Shown one piece after another: positions 1-6,011 of a DNA stretch of 11,678 bases (positions within the stretch are counted from its first letter, which is position 1; each line of letters starts with the position of its first letter). The notes under the pieces were generated by a model. It was not told the DNA's origin, ran no database searches, and saw only the letters and a program-made list of their open reading frames with translations. The DNA is from Verrucomicrobiota bacterium (lineage in GTDB: Bacteria > Verrucomicrobiota > Verrucomicrobiia > Opitutales > UBA2995). The stretch is from the NCBI GenBank assembly GCA_027297085.1, contig JAPUIL010000460.1, forward strand, positions 1-11,678, given 5' to 3'. A program made the position numbers and the translations under genes.

Positions 1-518
1 GTATCTTTGAATAAAGGCACCGGCTCCTTCCCCGGAGCAACTTTCCAAATAAAAATCAACGGTCCTTTTCCTTCAAAAACCAGAGACAACTTTTCATCGA
101 AATCCGTTTCCTCGGTGATAGTATGGACATGCTTGAGTCCCGCACCGCGGGCAATCGCTTCATAATCGATAAAGCCTGAACCAGGAACCTGTTGATTGCC
201 GGTAACCTCGTAGGTCCCGTTTTCAATAATTATCAGGACGTAATTTTCGCAAGGCCGTTGGGCTACGGTTACCAAAGTTCCGAGGCACATAAGCATACTG
301 CCGTCGCCATTGAGCGTGATGATCCGCCTGTCCGGTTGCGCAATCGAAAGTCCGTGAGCCAAGTCAGCCGCATGACTCATTCCGCTGTCAACCGAAGCGA
401 AATCAAGAGCTGTATCAGAAAGTTTTTCCCAGGGCTTAGCAGTGCCCATGCAGGTAACAATAACTTCGTTTTTTCGCCGGGCCGCAAGTTTTTCCAGGCA
501 GGAGTATTTGTTGAGCAT
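1..518 (-). CDS. ThDP-dependent decarboxylase, beta subunit (sulfopyruvate/phosphonopyruvate decarboxylase ComE-like), partial at left edge
   Basis: An open frame runs from ATG at 518-516 to base 1 with no stop: 172 codons are visible and the C-terminus lies outside. It is the ThDP-binding half of a two-subunit 2-oxo-acid decarboxylase. The ThDP/Mg motif is GDGS at residues 71-74, with the paired Asn at 100 in IIENGTYEVTGNQ. The stretch DSGMSHAADLAHGLS (44-58) is the usual helix before it. Family knowledge: separate alpha (about 165 aa) and beta (about 180 aa) subunits are typical of sulfopyruvate decarboxylase (ComD/ComE), whereas phosphonopyruvate decarboxylase is usually one fused chain. 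The enzyme is cytoplasmic, with no signal peptide. The start lies 2 nt after the TAA of the alpha-subunit gene, so the pair is almost surely co-translated. Substrate identity (sulfopyruvate, phosphonopyruvate or a related 3-substituted pyruvate) cannot be settled from sequence alone. Confidence 0.85.
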   Translation of the reverse strand, partial: MLNKYSCLEKLAARRKNEVIVTCMGTAKPWEKLSDTALDFASVDSGMSHAADLAHGLSIAQPDRRIITLNGDGSMLMCLGTLVTVAQRPCENYVLIIIENGTYEVTGNQQVPGSGFIDYEAIARGAGLKHVHTITEETDFDEKLSLVFEGKGPLIFIWKVAPGKEPVPLFKD

Positions 519-520
519 AG

Positions 521-1015
521 TTACACGGTTGTCTCGGCGACTAAAACCGCCACCGGAAGAGACGTTGATTGAGCTTGTTCGAAGGCAGTACTGATCATGC
601 CGATATCTCCATCATCAACCATAATGTGATAGGGAATATTCCAGGCTTTCAATGTCGGTTCTGTAAATTCTGCCACCGAATCTTTTCTTTCGATTTCAGG
701 CGCCAGTGACTTGTAGCCGCGATAGCCCATCAGGATTACCTGCGGGATTTTCATGTTCCAGGAAGTACCGCGAAAAGCATCTCCCGATTCTAAAAACCCA
801 GTGTTTTGAATAAGAACAACCGGCTTCTTCCCTCCCAGATATAGTCCCGATGCCAAGGCAAATGCTTCTCCTTCACGGCTCACATTAATGACTTCCAGTT
901 CCGGATCGTCTATCAATAACTGGAAGAGCACTCGGCAGAGGTTGTCCGTCAAGCCGACTATATGCGTGATGCCCTGCTCACGCAGGGCTTGGTGTATTTT
1001 TGAGGCTGAAAGCAT
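521..1015 (-). CDS. ThDP-dependent decarboxylase, alpha subunit (sulfopyruvate/phosphonopyruvate decarboxylase ComD-like)
   Basis: Encodes 164 aa from the ATG at 1015. The protein is the PYR-domain half of a two-subunit decarboxylase of the ComDE/Ppd group. It has the conserved activating glutamate in REGEA (47-51), then the glycine-rich ASGLYLGGKKP, and QNTG (70-73), matching the 'E..A.G.YL.GK.P....QN.G' pattern of this family. The frame stays open to a TTG at 1126, but that extension is translated REP repeat, so the internal ATG giving MLSASKIHQAL is the better start, the usual family N-terminus. No clear Shine-Dalgarno is visible. It is followed after 2 nt by the beta subunit. It lies 168 nt downstream of the dehydratase-like gene on the same strand. 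Expected reaction: decarboxylation of sulfopyruvate to sulfoacetaldehyde, or of phosphonopyruvate to phosphonoacetaldehyde; the split-subunit arrangement favours the former. Confidence 0.85.
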   Translation of the reverse strand: MLSASKIHQALREQGITHIVGLTDNLCRVLFQLLIDDPELEVINVSREGEAFALASGLYLGGKKPVVLIQNTGFLESGDAFRGTSWNMKIPQVILMGYRGYKSLAPEIERKDSVAEFTEPTLKAWNIPYHIMVDDGDIGMISTAFEQAQSTSLPVAVLVAETTV

Positions 1016-1069
1016 TATCGGGAAGTTTAAGGTGATACCACCATCGGTTCGAGATTCGATAAGTCCAAC

Positions 1070-1139
1070 TGTAGGAGCAAACTTGTTCGCGACTTTTATA
1101 TCGAAGACCCATCGGGTCGCGAACAAGTTTGCTCCTACA
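1070..1139. repeat. Inverted pair of REP-like palindromic sequences (BIME-like)
   Basis: Two 24-nt arms (1070-1093 and 1116-1139) are perfect reverse complements around a 22-nt spacer. Each arm is itself an imperfect hairpin: GCGAACAAGTTTGC folds with a 6-bp stem that includes one G-T pair. The outer sequence GCTCCTAC matches the general style of bacterial REP sequences (from memory, REPs in several proteobacterial genomes end in GCTCCTAC). The element sits between the dehydratase-like gene and the decarboxylase alpha gene. It could modulate mRNA stability or termination inside that run. A REP-associated transposase gene lies about 9 kb away in the same window. Confidence 0.85.
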
Positions 1140-1167
1140 AATTGAGATCCAATTTAAAGTTCTTTTT

Positions 1168-1196
1168 CAGAGATCATTTGTTCCTAATGATCTCTG
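1168..1196 (-). other. Perfect stem-loop spanning the stop codon of the dehydratase-like gene
   Basis: CAGAGATCATT (1168-1178) and AATGATCTCTG (1186-1196) form an 11-bp perfect stem with a 7-nt loop. The TAG stop of the upstream gene (1184-1186) lies at the loop/stem junction. Read on the minus strand, the hairpin is followed by GAAAAAG, not by a T-run, so it is not a canonical Rho-independent terminator. It may protect the 3' end of the upstream message or partly attenuate transcription into the decarboxylase genes. Confidence 0.5.
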
Positions 1197-2419
1197 ACCG
1201 ATCCATCCTCATACAGCGGCTGAGGATTAACCAACTCGTAAGGATGTTTAACAGCAATCTCCTCGTCGAATTCGCATCCCAGCCCGGGTTTATCAGGCAA
1301 CAGGGCGTAACCGTCTTTTACTTTAATTTTTGCGCCTTTAAATATGTCGTTTTCCCATCCAGAGGGGCGTTCGACAAATTTGTATTTCGATTCCTGGATC
1401 ACGCAATTGGGCGTACTGGCATCGATATGCAATGAAGCAAGAGTACAAGGCAGACTGGAAGGATTGTGCAACGCTGCCTGGATGCCTTGAGCTTCGGCCA
1501 TTGCGCAAATCTTTCTAGTTTCAGATATGCCACCCGCCTGAATCACGTCCGGCTGCACGAAAGATACGAGGTGTCGACTGATGATGTCTTCAAAATCAAA
1601 TTTCGTAAAATGTCTCTCGCCAGTCGCTAGAGGTACGGTGGTCCTCAAAGAAAGCCACTCAAGTGCATCGTTAAACTCAATATTGATGGGCTCCTCGAGC
1701 CAGAGCGGACGATATTCCTCAATACCGTTGGCATATTGTAACGCCTGAATGGGAGTGAGCTTGGTATGCGCATCGGTAGCGATGTCGAAATTAGGTCCGG
1801 CCTCGTCACGCATTTCTGCAAAGGAATCTATCGCAGCGGCGAGATCCCAGGGAAATTGTTGCCGTCCATCGACCAGATTCAATGGAGGTCCAGTCTTGAT
1901 CCCGGTATACCCTTTTTCTTTGGCAAATTGAATTCCTTCACGACCGGTACCGTGAATGTAGAGCCGGATCTTTTCTCGGGCCGCACCACCGAGAAGATTG
2001 TATATTGGAACGTCGAGGAGTTTCCCGAGGATATCCCAAAGTGCGATCTCAACCGCGCTGATTGCAGAGTTCAGGACGGGACCTCCGCGCCAACGTGGCC
2101 AGCGGAACATGCCCTGCCAGAGAAATTCGATCCGTGTCGGGTCATGACCCATCAATACTTCGCGGAGTTCCAGACAAGCGGCTAAAGTCGTACCTGTTTT
2201 ACGGTGAACAGACGCCTCCCCCAATCCAGTCACACCCTGGTTAGTATAAATCTTCACAAACACCTGATTGGCTTCGATGCCAACAGCCCAGGCTTTAAGG
2301 TCTACAATCTTAATATTCTTTGGTAATTTTGCGGCAAGCTTGCTGCTTAAAATTCCGTTCCAGAACCCGAGTCCACCAAGGCCGAGTCCAAGTTTTTCAA
2401 TAAATTTTCGACGATTCAT
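1184..2419 (-). CDS. Mandelate racemase/muconate lactonizing enzyme family protein (galactonate dehydratase-like) with Tat-type signal
   Basis: 411 aa. The enolase-superfamily architecture is complete: an N-terminal capping domain (about 36-150) and a TIM barrel (about 160-380). Metal and catalytic motifs are visible: ATDAH (D216, H218), the LEEP motif (241-244), ATGERH (E268), QPDVIQAGG (289-297) and a late His in ALHNPSS (H318). The H218/H318 arrangement resembles acid-sugar dehydratases such as D-galactonate dehydratase, which remove water from a sugar acid to give a 2-keto-3-deoxy acid. The N-terminus NRRKFIEKLGLGLGGLGFW is a twin-arginine-type leader, suggesting periplasmic location, which is unusual for sugar-acid dehydratases in model bacteria. 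The c-region lacks a clean AxA site, so export is probable, not certain. First gene of a minus-strand run with the ComDE-like pair. The ATG has only a weak AGAAAG-like RBS. Exact substrate unknown. Confidence 0.85.
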   Translation of the reverse strand: MNRRKFIEKLGLGLGGLGFWNGILSSKLAAKLPKNIKIVDLKAWAVGIEANQVFVKIYTNQGVTGLGEASVHRKTGTTLAACLELREVLMGHDPTRIEFLWQGMFRWPRWRGGPVLNSAISAVEIALWDILGKLLDVPIYNLLGGAAREKIRLYIHGTGREGIQFAKEKGYTGIKTGPPLNLVDGRQQFPWDLAAAIDSFAEMRDEAGPNFDIATDAHTKLTPIQALQYANGIEEYRPLWLEEPINIEFNDALEWLSLRTTVPLATGERHFTKFDFEDIISRHLVSFVQPDVIQAGGISETRKICAMAEAQGIQAALHNPSSLPCTLASLHIDASTPNCVIQESKYKFVERPSGWENDIFKGAKIKVKDGYALLPDKPGLGCEFDEEIAVKHPYELVNPQPLYEDGSVRDH

Positions 2420-2641
2420 AGGAGCTTTCTAATTGATGTTTAGGTCGTCTTAACAGGGGTGTTATCGACCACAGTTCATAATCTAATTTCCTGCTCCTAA
2501 ATCAACAGGATTTTATATCGCAGGAGATTTTTTTTTTAGATCTGGAAGTTCTGAGAATTAATATTTAAAAAATACCGATTCCAGATCCGACAGGTTCCTA
2601 ATAGTTTGACCGCTTATGCCAGCAGGAATAAAACAATCCTG
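2420..2641. promoter_or_regulatory. Divergent intergenic region (dehydratase run / sulfatase operon)
   Basis: This 222-bp AT-rich stretch separates two divergent transcription units and must hold both promoters. Visible items are a 10-T tract (2528-2537), a 9-bp dyad around an AT-rich core (2539-2587), and a weak LacI-operator-like 14-mer TGTTATCGACCACA (2460-2473, 7 of 10 fixed positions of TGNAANCGNTTNCA). On the minus strand TATAAA (plus 2511-2516) could be a -10 box, but no convincing -35 accompanies it. No strong sigma-70 promoter is evident for either direction. Confidence 0.5.
2539..2587. promoter_or_regulatory. Candidate operator: 9-bp perfect inverted repeat
   Basis: GATCTGGAA (2539-2547) and TTCCAGATC (2579-2587) are exact reverse complements separated by 31 nt of AT-rich sequence. 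Arm centres are 40 bp apart, close to four helical turns. It lies 55-103 nt upstream of the sulfatase ATG at 2642 and could bind a dimeric or looping regulator controlling the divergent genes. No regulator gene is present in the window. Confidence 0.35.
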
Positions 2642-4048
2642 ATGCGCTTTTTATTAATCCCCGTTCTTCTCCCCTTTATTGTTCTGACGGGATGTGCCGA
2701 TCAAAAGCAAATCGGGCAGCAGCCCAACATTGTATTTATTTTGTCTGATGATGTCGGTTGGGCCGATCTTAATGTTTACGATCCATTAGAACGGGGCTAT
2801 TACGAAACTCCAAACCTCAATCAACTGGCATCTCAGAGCATGCGTTTTACCGATGCTTATGCCAGCGCTTCCTGCTCCCCCACCCGAGCCGCATTGATGA
2901 GCGGTCAGTATTATCCTCATCAACCCGTTTATGACGTAGGCCCTGTCGCTCCCGGGTTAATGATTCCCGCTCCCAATACCGATGACTTGCCACCTGAAAA
3001 GATCACTCTGGCTGAAGCACTCAAAACAGGCGGCTATGAGACCGGGTTTATTGGTAAATGGCATATCGGCAATGCTCCCATAAATGGCCCCTCCGAACAG
3101 GGTTTCGATTTAAACATTGGCGGTTATAGTGCCCTTTCACCAAGATGGTCTGGCGGCTATTTTGAGCCCAACAATAACAAGTTTATCGACGATGCCGAGG
3201 AGGGCGAATACCTCACGAACTACCTGACGCGCAAAGCGGTTACATTTATTGAGGAGCACCAGGAAGATCCGTTTTACCTTCATCTAAGCTATTACTCTGT
3301 GCACGTTCCTTTGCAGGCACCGGAAGATCGGATTGAGAAGTTTCGTCAAAAACAAGGAACCGGCGGGCACGACAATCCAACTTACGCCGCCATGTTGGAA
3401 TCACTGGATGACGGTGTTGGCCAGATTATGGAAACATTGGAACGGCTGAACCTTGATGATAATACCATCCTGGTATTCTACTCGGACAATGGAGGCTTCG
3501 GTGGCTATTCGAGCGTCGGGGTAACCGACCCGAAAATGGATATCACGGACAATGCGCCACTACGCAATGGCAAGTTGTCGTTTTACGAAGGTGGTATTCG
3601 GGTTCCGCTAATGGTCCGGTGGCCCGGTGTTGTCACTCCAGGTACCCAATGCAATGAGCCGGTGATACATGTAGACATGTACCCTACCCTGCTTGAGGCC
3701 GTTCAACTGGACCGACCGGATGGCTACTTGCTTGACGGGGTTAGCATCATGCCACTGCTAAAAGATCCGGAGGCAAATCTGAACCGTGAAGCACTCTATT
3801 GGCACTTTCCCGGTTATACCCAGAAAGGTTTCGAAGGAGGACCTCAAAGCGTCATCCGGTCCGGCCCTTGGAAACTGATCAAACGTTACGAAGATAACAG
3901 TCTGGAACTTTACAACCTTGAAGAGGATATCGGTGAAACGAAAAACATGGTGGACACCCAACCTGCTATCCGCACGCGATTGAAAAACAAACTGGAAGAA
4001 TGGCTAAATGAGGTGGATGCTCCAATGCCAAAGCACAAAGACACATGA
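2642..4048 (+). CDS. Sulfatase (S1 family, formylglycine-dependent), lipoprotein
   Basis: 468 aa from ATG 2642. The frame extends to a TTG at 2606, but the ATG starts a clean lipoprotein signal (MRFLLIPVLLPFIVLTGC, lipobox LTGC with lipidated Cys18), and AGGA lies about 14 nt upstream. The alkaline-phosphatase-like sulfatase fold is shown by NIVFILSDDVGWAD (metal-binding Asp pair about 36-37), the formylglycine motif CSPTRAALMSG (Cys78), GKWHIG (138-143), SVHVP (His221), SDNGG (281-285) and YEGGIRVP. Family role: hydrolysis of sulfate esters on carbohydrates, needing conversion of Cys78 to formylglycine by a maturase not seen here. It heads a four-gene operon; its TGA overlaps the next ATG (ATGA). 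Likely anchored in a cell-envelope membrane. Substrate not predictable from sequence inspection. Confidence 0.93.
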   Translation: MRFLLIPVLLPFIVLTGCADQKQIGQQPNIVFILSDDVGWADLNVYDPLERGYYETPNLNQLASQSMRFTDAYASASCSPTRAALMSGQYYPHQPVYDVGPVAPGLMIPAPNTDDLPPEKITLAEALKTGGYETGFIGKWHIGNAPINGPSEQGFDLNIGGYSALSPRWSGGYFEPNNNKFIDDAEEGEYLTNYLTRKAVTFIEEHQEDPFYLHLSYYSVHVPLQAPEDRIEKFRQKQGTGGHDNPTYAAMLESLDDGVGQIMETLERLNLDDNTILVFYSDNGGFGGYSSVGVTDPKMDITDNAPLRNGKLSFYEGGIRVPLMVRWPGVVTPGTQCNEPVIHVDMYPTLLEAVQLDRPDGYLLDGVSIMPLLKDPEANLNREALYWHFPGYTQKGFEGGPQSVIRSGPWKLIKRYEDNSLELYNLEEDIGETKNMVDTQPAIRTRLKNKLEEWLNEVDAPMPKHKDT

Positions 4049-4992
4049 ACAAAATTCATTTTCGATTCCTCTATTACTTTTTAGGATGGATAGTTCTCAC
4101 AGCTATAATACCCGCGATCACTGGCTGCGGACAAGATGCAGACATTTCCTCGCAAAAACAACTCGACGCTCCGCTTGTCACCTTTGCTGTGATGGGAGAC
4201 GTTCCCTACGGTCTGACCCCCGAAGAGATCGAGAAGGAAAAGTCTACATTACGAAAACAGATTGTGGATCTTAACATGGATGACTCCATTGAATTTGTCG
4301 TGCACGTGGGAGACATTAAAAAAGGAGCACCTCCATGCGAGACTCAGGTTTATAAAACCGTGGCCCAAATCCTTCGGGCAAACATCCATCCATTGTTCAT
4401 TATTCCCGGAGACAACGAATGGAACGATTGCAAGGATCCCGTTGAAGCGTGGAAGCTCTGGGATTCCCACTTTATGAGGTTTGATCAAAATTGGCCAAAT
4501 GACCTGGGAGTATTACGCCAGGAAACCAGGCAGGAGAATTTTGCCATTTTCCAGAATGGCGTCCTGTTCATCGGCATCAATCTTGTTGGCGGAAAGGTCC
4601 ACGATTCCGAAGAATGGCTCTCAAGAATCGAAGATGACCGGGCGTGGATCGAAGAACAGTTTCGAAATCATTCAAACGACGCCTCCTCGGCGGTCATTTT
4701 CGCTCATGCCAATCCTGGCACACAGGTAAGAGGTAATTTCAAATACAATCGGGAGGAATTCCGTCCGCTTATTGAATTCTTGGATCGTAAGACGGACACA
4801 ATCTTCCCAAAACCAATTTTGTTAATCCACGGAGACGGTCATAAATGGATCGAAGACCAACCCTTCCCAACAGCAGGCAAAAGAATTACCAGAGTTCAAG
4901 TCACTCAAGGAGGACTTGAATCCCCTCTTCGAGTGGAAGTCTACGGTGACACGGCCAATCCTTTTCGACTGATTCGAAACCAATATCAGTAA
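4045..4992 (+). CDS. Calcineurin-like metallophosphoesterase, lipoprotein
   Basis: 315 aa. The N-terminal hydrophobic segment ends in ITGC (lipidated Cys28), so it is an envelope lipoprotein. Metallophosphoesterase motifs appear in order: MGDVPYG (D52), HVGD (D90), PGDNEWND (N124), FAHANPG (H221), and IHGDGH (H262, H266). The first motif has GDVP in place of the common GDxH, a change seen in subgroups of the family. It probably hydrolyses a phosphate mono- or diester, but the substrate is unknown. Its ATG overlaps the sulfatase stop by 4 nt, indicating translational coupling, and the sialidase-like gene follows 5 nt after its stop. Context suggests removal of phosphate from a decorated glycan or its fragments. 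Confidence 0.85.
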   Translation: MNKIHFRFLYYFLGWIVLTAIIPAITGCGQDADISSQKQLDAPLVTFAVMGDVPYGLTPEEIEKEKSTLRKQIVDLNMDDSIEFVVHVGDIKKGAPPCETQVYKTVAQILRANIHPLFIIPGDNEWNDCKDPVEAWKLWDSHFMRFDQNWPNDLGVLRQETRQENFAIFQNGVLFIGINLVGGKVHDSEEWLSRIEDDRAWIEEQFRNHSNDASSAVIFAHANPGTQVRGNFKYNREEFRPLIEFLDRKTDTIFPKPILLIHGDGHKWIEDQPFPTAGKRITRVQVTQGGLESPLRVEVYGDTANPFRLIRNQYQ

Positions 4993-4997
4993 ACATC

Positions 4998-6008
4998 ATG
5001 AAATGGGGACCACAACCTGGTTTTACCTTCTTATGGATTTTGGCCGTATACATTTTCGCTACTTCCTCCTGCTTGGCGGCGACAAACCCAGAAATAGTTT
5101 CGGTTCAAAAGATCTGGGACAAGGGTGAACACAATGCTTTTACGGATCTCATCCGATTCCAAAGCAAATGGTATTGCACGTTCCGGGAAGCTACCGATCA
5201 CGGAAGCAGTACCGGAGTTGTGCGGGTAATAGAATCCAACGACGGGAACAACTGGAGATCTTCTGCCCTGGTTGTTGAGAAAGAAATAGATCTGCGCGAC
5301 CCCAAACTATCCATCATGCCGGACGGTCGTCTGATGCTGATCATGGGAGGAATAGTTAACAACGATGATGGCCAGCAAATCACTCGGGCCCCTCGAGTAT
5401 CTTTTTCGAAAAATGGTCGACGCTGGACGCGACCTCAAAAAGTGTTGGCTGAAGATCACTGGCTGTGGCGAGTCACCTGGCACAAAGGCATCGGTTACAG
5501 CGTTTCCAAGTTGGGCGATGGAAAAGATCCGAGGCGTGTAATGCTCTACAAAACTCAGGATGGACTTGAGTGGGATTGGGTAACGGAGTTTCGAAACATT
5601 CCAGCCTGGCCGAATGAGACAACCGTAAGGTTTCTGGCAGATGATGAAATGGTGGCTCTTCTGCGCCGGAACCAAACCGCCTGGATCGGCACCAGTTATC
5701 CGCCTTACCAGAAATGGACCTGGTCAGATACAGGGATACAAAACGGTGGACCAAACTTTATCGAAATTCCAAAAATGGGCCTTTGGGCATCGGGTCGTTT
5801 TTACAGTGAAGATAAAAATACAACCGTTCTGGCACGCATGACCCGAACTCATTACGAACCAGTACTTACATTTCCCAGCGGCGGAGACAACAGCTACGCC
5901 GGCATGGTCTGGCACGAGAATCTTCTCTGGATGAGCTACTACTCTTCCCACGAAGGCAAAACCAGTATCTACCTCGCAAAAATCAGTTTGAAACAGAGTG
6001 CGCCATGA
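4998..6008 (+). CDS. Secreted sialidase-like (BNR/Asp-box) beta-propeller protein
   Basis: 336 aa with an N-terminal Sec-type signal peptide, cleavage likely after SSCLAA (about residue 28). Three Asp-box-like motifs (S/T-x-D/N-G-x-x-W) are visible: SNDGNNW (80-86), SKNGRRW (137-143) and TQDGLEW (186-192), spaced by about 50-57 residues as in propeller blades. Conserved segments FREATDHGSSTG (62-73), LRDPKLSIMPDGRLML (99-114) and PNETTVRF (205-212) resemble exo-sialidase-annotated proteins common in planctomycete-verrucomicrobial genomes (from memory). The classical FRIP box is replaced by TFREA. Arginines that could form a triad are present (R63, R100, R223/R224) but their role is not proven. 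It may be a glycosidase acting on acidic sugars or a non-catalytic glycan-binding propeller. Third gene of the operon; the next gene starts 3 nt after its TGA. Confidence 0.75.
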   Translation: MKWGPQPGFTFLWILAVYIFATSSCLAATNPEIVSVQKIWDKGEHNAFTDLIRFQSKWYCTFREATDHGSSTGVVRVIESNDGNNWRSSALVVEKEIDLRDPKLSIMPDGRLMLIMGGIVNNDDGQQITRAPRVSFSKNGRRWTRPQKVLAEDHWLWRVTWHKGIGYSVSKLGDGKDPRRVMLYKTQDGLEWDWVTEFRNIPAWPNETTVRFLADDEMVALLRRNQTAWIGTSYPPYQKWTWSDTGIQNGGPNFIEIPKMGLWASGRFYSEDKNTTVLARMTRTHYEPVLTFPSGGDNSYAGMVWHENLLWMSYYSSHEGKTSIYLAKISLKQSAP

Positions 6009-6011
6009 ACC

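Noticed and set aside
192..572. Plus-strand open frame of 126 codons
   Set aside because: It is antisense to the decarboxylase beta and alpha genes, which have clear family motifs; its translation shows no recognisable domain.
1016..1126. N-terminal extension of the decarboxylase alpha subunit from a TTG
   Set aside because: The extension is the translated REP arm and spacer, absent from the usual family N-terminus; the ATG at 1015 gives the standard length.
2606..2641. TTG start for the first sulfatase
   Set aside because: It would put 12 polar residues before a textbook lipoprotein signal; the ATG at 2642 starts the signal cleanly.
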